Under the pieces are notes generated by a model. The model did no database searches and was not told the DNA's origin. It was given only the letters and a program-made list of their open reading frames with translations. The position numbers and the translations under genes are program-made. From Rhabditoides inermis (lineage: Eukaryota; Nematoda; Chromadorea; Rhabditida; Rhabditidae), in assembly GCA_963966185.1 (NCBI GenBank), contig CAWZYM010000276.1, forward strand, positions 388,501 to 452,500: DNA of 64,000 nt, in the 5' to 3' direction. Of the stretch, positions 11,612-21,062 are shown piece by piece. Every line of letters starts with the position of its first letter. Position 1 is the stretch's first letter.

Positions 11612-14600
11612 TATGGGAGATTAGCCTATGCTTCCAGACGGCACCCGCTTCGCCGTTGCGTGTGAGCTGAACGCTGTGGTGGTGTACTCTCTGGATGGAG
11701 GCGAGAAGGTGAGTCGTGATTCTTTCATTTGAGTCAGTTTCACGCGTGTTTAATGTTTTGTTGCGGAATGGATATTCTAATTGCCTCATCGTTTGACATA
11801 TGTTTGAAAATGTGTTTCACTGAATGTGTACATAGTATTGTATATTGTGCACTCAATGCTCTTCCCTTATTCATTGAATTATTTTCAATTTCATAGTGTT
11901 TCCAACTGAATTGTTTAAGTTCATCTCCCATTCAACATTCATATAGTTCTATGCTCGCATTAAGTTGCGCGCGGTGGGGTAGATCAGAGCAAGAGGGAGA
12001 GTCAGTTCGCGGCAATAGCGCGCAAAACAAGAGAGGCAGACGGTTATGGCATCGTATTTCGAACTGCAAGCGAGGTAGATCGAAAACTATTGTTCTGGCG
12101 CAGGCTATATAAATTTACTGATTAACTCGGTTAGTTTTGTTTATGATCATTTTCTCCCTCACCCGCTCTCCTTCCCCCTATCTTCTCTCTTCCCCCTCTC
12201 CTCTCCCTCTCTCCCTCTCTCCCTCTCTAATACCTCCCCCCATTCCCCATTGCAGCTCGCCACCCTCGCGCTCCTCTCCCCCGCCTCGTGTGTCTCATTC
12301 GGGGCGGGCGGCAACGGACAGCTGTTCGCCGGAGACGACTCGGGCACGCTCAGTGTGTTCGATGTGGACAAGGGGTGGGTGCGAGAAGGAGAGAGGGGAG
12401 GGAGAGGGACGTAGAGAGAGAGAAAGTCTCCAGCACCCTGCTCGCCCGTCTGCGCACCTCCCGCGGCCGCGTCGAGTGCATGGAGCACAGACAGGAGGGG
12501 TTGTATGCCGCCTTCCGTGAGTGACGACAACTTATTCCTTTTGTGAACTTGTGAAACATTTTTTCATGAGTTCGGTGTCATAACCGTCTGCCTATATATA
12601 AGGCGTCTAAAAATACTTTTTTCGTGCTTTCTAGTATGTAAATGAAGTGCGCTCAAATTGTTCAGTACAATGGGGCAAACTGCGTGGTCATAGAAAACTA
12701 ACTGAATTGTCGTGTAGATTCGTAAAACAAGAAAAAAAACATTCGGGTTTCGACAACTCGGACAGTCAGAATTCTTGTGACGTACGACCCAGTGGATCAC
12801 GAGACAAACTCGGCCGCTCTATTTGTCTCGTGGCTCACGAGACAAACTCGGCCGCTCGATTTGTCTCATGGCTCACGAGACAAACTCGGCGGCTTGATTT
12901 GTCTCGTGGCTCAAGCGACAAACTCGGCCGCCCGATTTGTCGCGTCCGCTGTTACACGATTAAATGTTTCTGGCAAAACATCCGCCGCCGGCGGGAATCG
13001 AACCAGCGACATTCAGATCAGCGCGCGCGCCATAGACCACTAGACCATCCGACCATGTGTGGTGAATGAATGAAAGCGGTCATGAGTGACGAGTGCGCGC
13101 AAGCACTCGCAAATGTATCACTCACTCAGAATAAGCAAAATAAGGGAGAACCGAAGAGAAAGAAAGAGAGAGAGAAGAGAGAGAGAGTGAGAGTGAGAGA
13201 GAGAATGGGGGAAACAGTGTGGGAGGTGAACACGATTGAGATATTGACAGCGAGTAGAACTCATCTTTTCATCGAAATATCTATGTGTTTGAAATTCTCA
13301 TGAAAGTATTTAGTAGTGTTGATATTGAACATCTACCCAACCTCATTTTGAAAACGAGATGGATACGAATGCGAAAACGACACGGCTGAACTCTATTCGA
13401 AAACATCAAGTCGTTTTGTAGTATCATTCACAGCGTACCGTGGTATCATTCACCCCTCGGGTGATACCGTTATTGTTACCGTATTGATTGACCTGGTATG
13501 TGATTAATGGTGTGTGCTGCCGCAATTTCTCCTTTATTTGAGTGATCCGGCAACACGGACGTTGCAACATGCTGTAGCGAGTAGCGTTGCTCATATTGAA
13601 CTCTCTAAAAAGGTTAGGTTAGGATTGATTCTATAGGATTAGGATCAATTCTGATACGTGATGTGTATCGTTAGTGTCAATCGGTTTCTAGTGTTCGACA
13701 TTTTCAATTTTTCAGCGTTTAATTCAACTGAATCGTATGCCTTTTCATAGTCCAGAAGGTTGAAGCGATAGGCGTAGCATTTGTTGATCAGCTCACGGAC
13801 AGTGTGTATGTGTGTACGATTGTAGAGAGGGTTCTCCTGAATCACGCCTGCTCGACAGATTGTTCTGCATCCAGTGTCTTCTCCATTCGACCAAACAGAA
13901 TTCGACAGCTTGAACATTGTCGGAAGTACAGAAATCGGTCTGAAGTTGCACAGATCTAGCAAGTCTCCACTCTTTGGGAGCAATGTTGTTAAGGAGCCGG
14001 CAAAAGATTCCAGAAGCTCTTCTTTGTCGATTATCCCATTCAGCATTCGCGTGGCGTTGTCTGCGATGATTTCTGGGGGTATTCGTAACATAGCATTCGA
14101 GACGTGGTCTATTCTCGAAGCATTCCTCTTGCGCATTCGGAAAAGGTTGTGTAGTACTTTGTGTAGTATTTCATCCCCCGGACAAAAGCTCCTCATCCTG
14201 CGGTTGTAGCAATGGGACTGTCACTCAGATTCTAAAAAGCGCGTTTTACAATTGACTTCGTCTTCGAGTTCTTCCTGGTTCTGGTTGTTGGAATTAGTTC
14301 CGTTCGCTTTTCGTATAGTAGTCAGAGAAGCAGTGTGTGATACACATCACGTATCAGAATTGATCCTAATCCTATAGAACCAATCATAACCTAACCTTTT
14401 CGAGAGTTCAATATGAGCCGGCTCAAATGGTCTTCGCTTTGAAACTGTTTCCTTGTACATCTGCACTTCTTCCTTTCTTTGTCATCTTGTAGTGATATGC
14501 GAAGAGCCTTGTTCGTGACAACTAGGGTAGTAGTCGTGACGACTTAGTAGTCGTTAATCGTTTTCGATTACAATCCTAAAACCTTGCCTTTGAATTGATT

Positions 14601-17600
14601 TCTAATCTAATGCAAAAACTCCGTAACTCTACAACTCTCTTCCAACTAGCCGTAATACGTCCAGTTTACTGAAGGAAATGCATATAGAAAATGTATAGAG
14701 TTTCTTTGTCCATCTCTTTCGGTATCTTCACCTCCCCCACTGTTTCCCCCATTCTCTCTCTCACTCTCACTCACTCTCTCTCTCTCTCTCTTCTCTCTCT
14801 TCTCTCTCTTTCTTTCTCTTCGGTTCTCCCTTATTTTGCTTATTCTGAGTGAGTGATACATTTGCGAGTGCTTGCGCGCATTCGTCACTCATGACCGCTT
14901 TCATTCATTCACCGTACATGGTCGGATGGTCTAGTGGTCTATGGCGCGCGCGCTGATCTGAATGTCGCTGGTTCGATTCCCGCCGGCGGCGGATGTTTTG
15001 CCAGAAACATTTAATCGTGTAACAGCGGACGCGACAAATCGGGCGGCCGAGTTTGTCGCTTGAGCCACGAGACAAATCAAGCCGCCGAGTTTGTCTCGTG
15101 AGCCATGAGACAAATCGAGCGGCCGAGTTTGTCTCGTGAGCCACGAGACAAATAGAGCGGCCGAGTTTGTCTCGTGATCCACTGGGTCGTACGTCACAAG
15201 AATTCTGACTGTCCGAGTTGTCGAAACCCGAACGTTTTTTCTTGTTTTACGAATCTACACGACAATTCAGTTAGTTTTCTATGACCACGCAGTTTGTCCC
15301 ATTGTACTGAACAATTTGAGCGCACTTCAATTACATACCAGAAAGCACGAAAAAAGTATTTTTAGACGCCTTATACGAAATACGGTGCCATAACCGTCTG
15401 CCTCTCTTGTTTTGAGCGCTATTGCCGAGAGCTGACTTTCCGTCTTCCTCTGATCTACCCACTGCGCGCAACTTATTGTGAGCACAGAACTATAGACAAA
15501 GATCAGAACCCATTAGATGGTGTTTTCAATTTGACAAAAAAAGTTTGTGGGGGTAACCGGTGTCGAACCAACGGTCAGTTGCTTGTTAACGAGGAGTGTA
15601 GTAGGTGCCACACCCTCGGATTCGTACCAAATTCATAGTATACCTTAGTTAGGACCCTAGTCATCGATTTGTGGTGTCCGAATTTCCTAAACGAATAATA
15701 CGTTTCCGGTACGAAAACGTACAGGGCTCGTTTTTGTGTTCCTCTCACTTTACGCGGCGGTCAAAGACCGAGCCGTTGTGGTCTAGTGGCGAAAGCGTCT
15801 GCCTGTCAAACTGACCCTCTCGAGTTCGAATCCGCGCACATGCTTTTTGTTTTGTCAAAAGTTTATGGACTTGTACTTTCTGACAACCATAACATCATTT
15901 TCTCATGGTCCATGAAACAACTCTATCAAATAGGTTTTTTTTTATGAGACAGTCTCGCATATCAACTTTTGATAGCGATGTCAGCCTTCGATCGTCGTAG
16001 TGACGTAGTGCCACTCGCATCAGCCGTATGTAGCTCGCAACAGCACCGTCTTCTGTTAGAGAAGTCTCGAACGTCGTCGAGCTACTTCACACTGTCGTAT
16101 GTATTTTGATTGTGGGCGAATATTGTACAGAGTTGAAGGGCAACCTTGATGGGCAAGGTAGATCATCTCTGTTCCTGACAGCCGTCCTTCTTGAACAGAA
16201 ACCATCGAGTCGGTCATATTTTTCGTCACTTTCACCAACCAGTAATTGAACAGCGAGACGATCAACCAAATGTGTTGGCAAAACAAAAAGCATGTATGCG
16301 GAATCGAACTCGAGAGTGTAAGTTTGGCAGGTAGACGCTTTCGCCACTAGGCCACAACGGCCCGGTCTTTGACCGCCGCGTTAGGTGAGAGGAACACAAA
16401 ATACGAGCCCTGTACGTTTTCGTACCGGAAACGTATCATTCGTTTAGGAAATTCGGACACCACAAATCGATGACTAGGGTCCTAACTAAGGCATACTATG
16501 AATTTGGTACGAATCCGAGGGTGTGGCACCTACTACACTCCTCGTAAGTGAGAGCGTTACCACTACGCCACTTGATCATGTGAGACCAAACACGAAATAA
16601 AGATATGAACACCAAAGATTTTTTTTTGCTCGGAAAATGCTGCGCTAGATGCGCGCGTAATATAATCAATGGTTATTAACGATTTCACATAATCAAAATG
16701 TATATTTAAAGCATCAGCGAGGCCATTACACGTCAAGAATGGTACTCTCTCTTTATTCTTCTTCTTTTTCCCGCGGCGTGCGGTCGGGTCCTCATATTGT
16801 CCCATTGCCGCCGAACGTTCGGTCATCGACAAGAATCCTTCCCGAGTAACCAGTGAGGCGGCGGGAAGTACCCTCATGTGGAAGCAGCTATGGCGCGAGG
16901 AGATACCGATTGGCACGGAAGCAAAGGAAAACCCGGAGCTCTACACGTCAAGAATGGTACTCTAATGGTCCAGGAATTATTATCGATCAAGTATCGTTTT
17001 CCCGCCACTAACCTCGTCAGCCTACCTGTCTTTCCCCGGCGTTAGCCTACGTAACGTATCATAGCATCTTACGTTAGGCACTACTGTATGCTTCATATCA
17101 CTATGATTGTGTTGTCATATTCAGATATAACGATTCCGGATAAATGATTGATTGATTGATTGATCAGCGAATATGTACAACATGATTGTCGTACAAAAAC
17201 GCAGAATGTATTTAGCGAATGCTCCATATCTACTCATAAACATAACTTGAACTCATGATTTCTTGAAAGACGGTTATGGCATCGTATTTCGAACTGCAAG
17301 CGAGATCGAAAACTATCGCTCTGGCGCAGGCTGTAACCACTGTGATGTCTCCCTTGAGAAGAGTGGAACTTATTTGCGGGCCTACAACGAATCCAGTCTT
17401 GCAAAGATCGACTTTATAATTCATATCACATGTTTGGTGCATTGATAGTTGAATCATCTTTCTTTTTCAGACGACGGCACGGTGGCGCTGTACGACTCTC
17501 TCTCGTGCCCGCACGCGGCTCGGGAGCTGAGCGGCAGCGACTGCGACCCCATCTACGCACTCGCATTCCACGGGGACCACGTGTACACGGCGGGCAGGGA

Positions 17601-17628
17601 TGCCGTGGTCAGGAAGTATAGGGTGTAG
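9226..17628 (+). CDS. PAAF1: PAAF1 (Rpn14-type) WD40 proteasomal ATPase-associated factor, 12 exons
   Basis: WD40 chaperone that binds 19S regulatory-particle ATPases during proteasome base assembly. Exons read: 9226-9344, 9480-9615, 10021-10084, 10465-10583, 10806-10895, 11007-11067, 11122-11194, 11440-11519, 11638-11708, 12256-12374, 12434-12516, 17471-17628. They total about 390 residues, close to the usual animal length, with all junction phases compatible. The family hallmark is the blade with GHLLDVNRCRFFPSGLVALS followed by GMDLTVRIWS and a KDGTVRRW strand. An acceptor-like TTCAG is one base before the ATG. Intron 11 is almost 5 kb and holds nested fold-back elements; intron 5 contains a (CT)n(CA)n tract and intron 8 a (CT)n tract. 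Confidence 0.87.
10897..10992. repeat. Compound (CT)n(CA)n microsatellite
   Basis: Begins two bases into PAAF1 intron 5 and runs almost to its 3' splice site, so nearly the whole intron is microsatellite. A similar (CT)n tract fills 11552-11607 in intron 8. Confidence 0.9.
12000..12116 (+). repeat. Dispersed repeat (GGCAGACGGTTATGGC family), copy 2
   Basis: Same order of motifs as 6735-6833, in PAAF1 intron 9. Sequence upstream (11944-12000) also matches 15430-15490 in reverse. Confidence 0.65.
12798..12949. repeat. Four tandem 38-bp palindromic units (left arm)
   Basis: Four units of about 38 bp, each with CACGAGACAAA and its complement TTTGTCTCGTG around a CG-rich centre, so each unit can form a hairpin. 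The last unit has GACAAA/TTTGTC with substitutions. The mirror copy is at 15025-15176. Confidence 0.8.
12970..13047 (-). other. tRNA-like sequence with A and B boxes (left arm)
   Basis: On the minus strand there is a good A box (TGGTCTAGTGG) and B box (GGTTCGATTCC) at tRNA spacing. The acceptor and anticodon stems do not pair, so this is a degenerate tRNA or tRNA-derived SINE promoter, not a functional tRNA. The mirror copy is at 14931-15003. Confidence 0.6.
13645..14196 (-). pseudogene. Non-LTR reverse transcriptase fragment
   Basis: A 183-residue open frame contains pieces of a LINE reverse transcriptase: LLPKSGDLLDLCNFRPIS (RT block around motif 2), then HTVRELINKC and FNLLDYEKAYDSVE (motif A region with its catalytic Asp). 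The YADD motif and the rest of the domain are absent and the middle is shortened, so it is a dead fragment. It lies between the arms of the 12.6-15.4 kb fold-back element, which probably picked it up or was entered by it. Confidence 0.75.
14931..15003 (+). other. tRNA-like sequence (right arm)
   Basis: Inverted copy of 12970-13047, with the same A box and B box and the same non-pairing stems. Confidence 0.6.
15025..15176. repeat. Four tandem 38-bp palindromic units (right arm)
   Basis: Mirror image of 12798-12949 in the other arm of the fold-back element. Confidence 0.8.
15376..15485 (-). repeat. Dispersed repeat (GGCAGACGGTTATGGC family), copy 3
   Basis: Reverse-oriented copy directly beside the right end of the 2.8-kb fold-back element. 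It includes the matching flank also seen at 11944-12000. Confidence 0.6.
15769..15843 (+). other. tRNA-like sequence in left arm
   Basis: A box TGGTCTAGTGG and B box GAGTTCGAATCC at tRNA spacing. The T stem does not pair, so it is unlikely to be a working tRNA. The divergent mirror copy is at 16289-16364. Confidence 0.55.
16289..16364 (-). other. tRNA-like sequence in right arm
   Basis: Inverted counterpart of 15769-15843, with A box TGGCCTAGTGG and B box GAGTTCGATTCC. The two copies differ at several positions, so this element is older than the Polinton arms downstream. Confidence 0.55.
16592..17267. other. Intron 11 sequence, nothing recognised
   Basis: Remaining PAAF1 intron 11 sequence. 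A 117-residue frame at 16563-16916 (minus) lacks any domain I know. A (TGAT)n run is at 17145-17163. Confidence 0.5.
17268..17335 (+). repeat. Dispersed repeat (GGCAGACGGTTATGGC family), copy 4
   Basis: Shortened copy, beginning at GACGGTTATGGC and running through CTGGCGCAGGCTG, about 135 bp upstream of the last PAAF1 exon. Confidence 0.6.
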
Positions 17629-17754
17629 AGAGAGAGAGAGGAAGGAGGAGAAGGAGCAGGAGGTAGTAGACTTGTATGGAGAGGGAGAGGAAGATGCATG
17701 ATGTAAAGAGTGTACAGTTTTATTTGATTGGTTTTGTATAGTGTGTTTGGATGT

Positions 17755-17760
17755 AATAAA
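17755..17760 (+). terminator. Polyadenylation signal AATAAA of PAAF1
   Basis: 127 nt past the PAAF1 stop. The NSUN4 start codon follows only 250 nt later, which would suit an operon or simply tightly packed genes. Confidence 0.65.
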
Positions 17761-18009
17761 GCTATTTATTTATACGATTGTTTTGATGGATGTGGAAACA
17801 CGTTGATATTGCGTGCGGCCTGACAGGTGTATCTGAGAGGAGATAGGGAAGGAGGTTTGAGGTTTGACTACTGTACTAGTCAAATAATCTTGATCAGTAC
17901 TGTTTTTTTCACAAAACATTGTCTTACCGTAGTCTTTATCAAGTTGTCAGTCGTCTGAATGTGTTACTTGATTTGGCTTTTCTTGAATTGAGGACTAATC
18001 TATTTTAGA

Positions 18010-21000
18010 ATGTGGTCAGCTCAGCTGTGCCATCCACGCAATGCAGTCCTTCTGGCACAGCGCTTCAAAACGGCCAAGTTCAAACCCAAGGTAGGATTTT
18101 TTCATTAGTTTTTCGGTTATTTTTTATTTTTGCGAAGTAGTCTTGAATTGAATGGTCCTCGCGGGTAATGTATCATTTGTTTTCCCAATTTCTTTTTCAA
18201 AGGCGCTAGTTCTCGGTCGCACCGTTCGGTCTCTCTGTCTTCTAGCCCCTCTCTTTATCCTTCTCCCCTCTCTTATGTCTCCCTCCAGGTGGCCCGCACC
18301 CGTCCCCTGAAGACCCCCTCCGCCCTGGCCCTCGACCACTTTGACTTCTACTACGGACCCATGTTCGGCAAGCGCTGGCCCTCCATTCGACTCGGTTCGT
18401 TCCTTATTTATGCTATGCCTGTAATATGTATGTTTCACGCAGTTTATTTCGGTTGTCTCGCACATTGGATTGTAATTCGTAGGTGATTTGTATAGGCTAC
18501 AGATATTTGCAACTGAATGCTAATTGCTTGTTCCAGGTCTGCTCAGTCCGCACAAGTACATTGCCGTCACCAACACACTGTCACAGTGAGTTGGGGATAC
18601 TGTAGTCGTTTTCGGTCACATAACTTCTCATCTTATGCTTTCAGGTCGTGGGAGACGCACGAGGAGATTCTCAAGGAGCTCGGCACAGTGAACCTGCTGG
18701 ATAAGGCGAGTGGAGAAATCGATAATCGTTTGATTAATATATTTTTCAGATCCGCGGCAAGACAGCGGAGGAGGCAGTGGAGCAGAAGAAGCAGCAGATT
18801 GAAGAGAGGGCGAGGGAGGAGACGAGGGAGGCTATGGAACAGGTGGAAAGGGGGAAGAGAGAAAGAGAGAGAGAGAGAGAGAGATTGCCTGATTCAGGAC
18901 TCTCTCTCCTCCGCGCAATCCTCTGCGGAAGCGGCGGAGGCGCAGGCCCTCCAGCAGAGGGAGGAAGACGCGTACAGCCGCAGCGAGGCCGGACTGGAGG
19001 AGTTCAGGTGGGTGGATCTCACTCTTGCCCTCTTTGTCTATCCCTGCCGCCTCTGTCTTCTGTCTATCATTCATTCTTCTCTCTTTCTCATTCCAATGTT
19101 TCATTTCCACCTGTGCTATTATTAATTGAACATGTGAAACGTATTATGTTTATCCGCATTGCACCTCTTTCTTTATGCATTATACAGTATGACGTCACTT
19201 GTTTCAGAGGCCCCGAGGGTACTCTTTCTATGTCTGAGCTGCAGCTGGGCAAGAGAGACGTCGACGAGCTGGAGTTTGAGTGAGTCGGCATTTGAATTTC
19301 TATTTTGTTTTACATAATTACGTTTTGTTGTGATTTGTTTTATAGCTTTTATAGAGTTTCAGTGGATTTGTTATATTTCATTTGAATGAAATGTTCCACT
19401 CGATGAGTGTGTTTGGGTTCGTTCAATATTTTGGTCGTACTACTTTACTTTCAACGCAATGCAATCAACTGGGTCTGAGTTTGTTTAACATGAAATGTTT
19501 GGTACATTGATAGTTGCATCATTCTTTTTCATCTCCCATTCAGCGTGTCTGGTGTGGAGGGCGAGGGAGTGGAGATCGTGCGGCGGGAACACTTCATCTA
19601 CTACCCCAAGGGACTGCGGGTACACTCATTCGAGAGGGGAGTCACGGCAGACTATCCCCCGCCGGTAAAGGACCACAAGGGGGTGCCCAGTGAGTGCGGG
19701 GAGGAGAGAGAGGGGGAGAGGGAGAGGGAGATTGGACAGACTGCGGGACCATCACGCTAGGGTAATCAGAATGAGTGAGCGCAGCGGGGAAGGTGACTGA
19801 CGTGTGCTAATGTATAAGAAGATTGATAGATACTGAATCTAGCCCGGACCTACCTAGTAGGAGACTAGGTTGGATGCTCCTTTTTACGTAGTTGACTAGA
19901 TGATCGGGGCTCTAGTAGGAACTAGCTAGTCAACTACATAGGACAGTTCAAATTTTCTCCTACATAGTCGACTAGCTAGTCAACTATGTAGGAAACTAGG
20001 AAAAAATTCCTACGTAGTTGACTAACTACTAGCCTGGACCGTCCTACTAGGAAACTAGAGTCTGATCCCCGTCCTAGTAGGAAACTAGAATGGGTTTCGG
20101 AAACTAGGCGATTAGCTAGTCGACTACATAGGACAGCTGCTTGTTTTGCCTACATAGGTTACTAGATAGTCGACTATGTAGGAAGAAAACATGATTTTAT
20201 TATCTTCATCAAAATAGTATAAATTTCATCAAAAGAGTGTGCTTGTTGATGCGCTTCAGTTTTTAAGTATTCACACATGTCCTTGCTCAATAAAGAAAGT
20301 GCTAAACGCATGTTTCTTGCGGCGGGATTGTCATCTCAAAAGAATCGTCACTGCAGTGGTGCCCGGATAGCGCAGTGGTAGGAGTGCAGAGTAGTAATAA
20401 TGGGGAAAATGTTAGTTCGTGAGTTCGATTCATGTCATGTCGTTGCCGAGATTCAGCTCTGCTAATGAAAATGCTTTTGTACAGTTTAAAACTAGATTTT
20501 ACACACTGATGACGTCTGAACGATTTTTTAAAGGAAATTATGAAAACTTGTTTTCCTATATCGCTGACTAGCTTTTTTCTGTTACATTTTCCCCTTGACT
20601 AGTGTTATTTTGCTAGTCGCCTATCTAGTCAACTATGTATATGTAGGAAAGTTTCTAGTCTCCTACCAGTGGGCGTCCAGCCGAGATTGTGTATCATATA
20701 ATTTAATGTAATGGGGGAATGGCTTTATCTTTATTAAAATGTATTAGTTGCATGTTTTGCTGCGTGCTGACATTTCTTAGCGGTTGATGTGTGACAAATA
20801 TGTGAGGTATATGTTTCGCAGTCGAATGAAGTTAGAGAAGGCTAGTTGTAATGTAATGTTATTGCGACTGCAACAAAATGTTTATGTTTATAACCCTATA
20901 TTCAAAATGTTTATAACCCTATATTCACTTGACAGGCTGGTGGCTGCTCGACGGTGGCTCGCTGGTGCCTGTGCTGGCGCTGGGGCTGGAGAAGGTGGGT

Positions 21001-21012
21001 GGATATTCTCTT

Positions 21013-21062
<50 letters not shown>

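Larger units (their letters stand above)
12599..15373. mobile_element. 2.8-kb fold-back element with TA target duplication
   Basis: Arms of about 720 bp (12599-13320 and 14650-15373) are near-identical inverted repeats. TA dinucleotides flank at 12597-12598 and 15374-15375. Each arm carries four tandem palindromic units and a tRNA-like promoter block. The 1.3-kb centre contains a smaller inverted repeat (about 13595-13668 and 14340-14428) around a reverse-transcriptase fragment. No transposase is present, so it would be non-autonomous. It sits in PAAF1 intron 11. Confidence 0.75.
15590..16544. mobile_element. Fold-back element with TAA target duplication
   Basis: Arms of about 250 bp are inverted repeats starting CGAGGAGTGTAG. 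TAA flanks at 15587-15589 and 16545-16547, the 3-bp TWA target typical of PIF/Harbinger elements. Each arm contains another tRNA-like block (A box TGGTCTAGTGG near 15776 and its counterpart near 16355). No transposase is encoded. Confidence 0.7.
15547..16591 (-). other. tRNA-like unit split by a fold-back insertion
   Basis: On the minus strand an A box (TGGCGTAGTGG) near 16575 and a B box (GGTTCGACACC) near 15560 are in the right order, but separated by the 955-bp element 15590-16544. Removing that element and one TAA would bring the boxes to tRNA spacing. Stem pairing is weak, so it is a tRNA-derived repeat. Confidence 0.55.

Noticed and set aside
12798..12949. Regular 38-bp repeats as a CRISPR-like array
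   Set aside because: There are no unique spacers; the units abut each other, are palindromic, and sit in a eukaryotic transposon arm.
12970..20440. A/B-box sequences as functional tRNA genes
   Set aside because: Acceptor, anticodon or T stems do not pair in any of them, and most lie in inverted-repeat arms; tRNA-derived repeats fit better.
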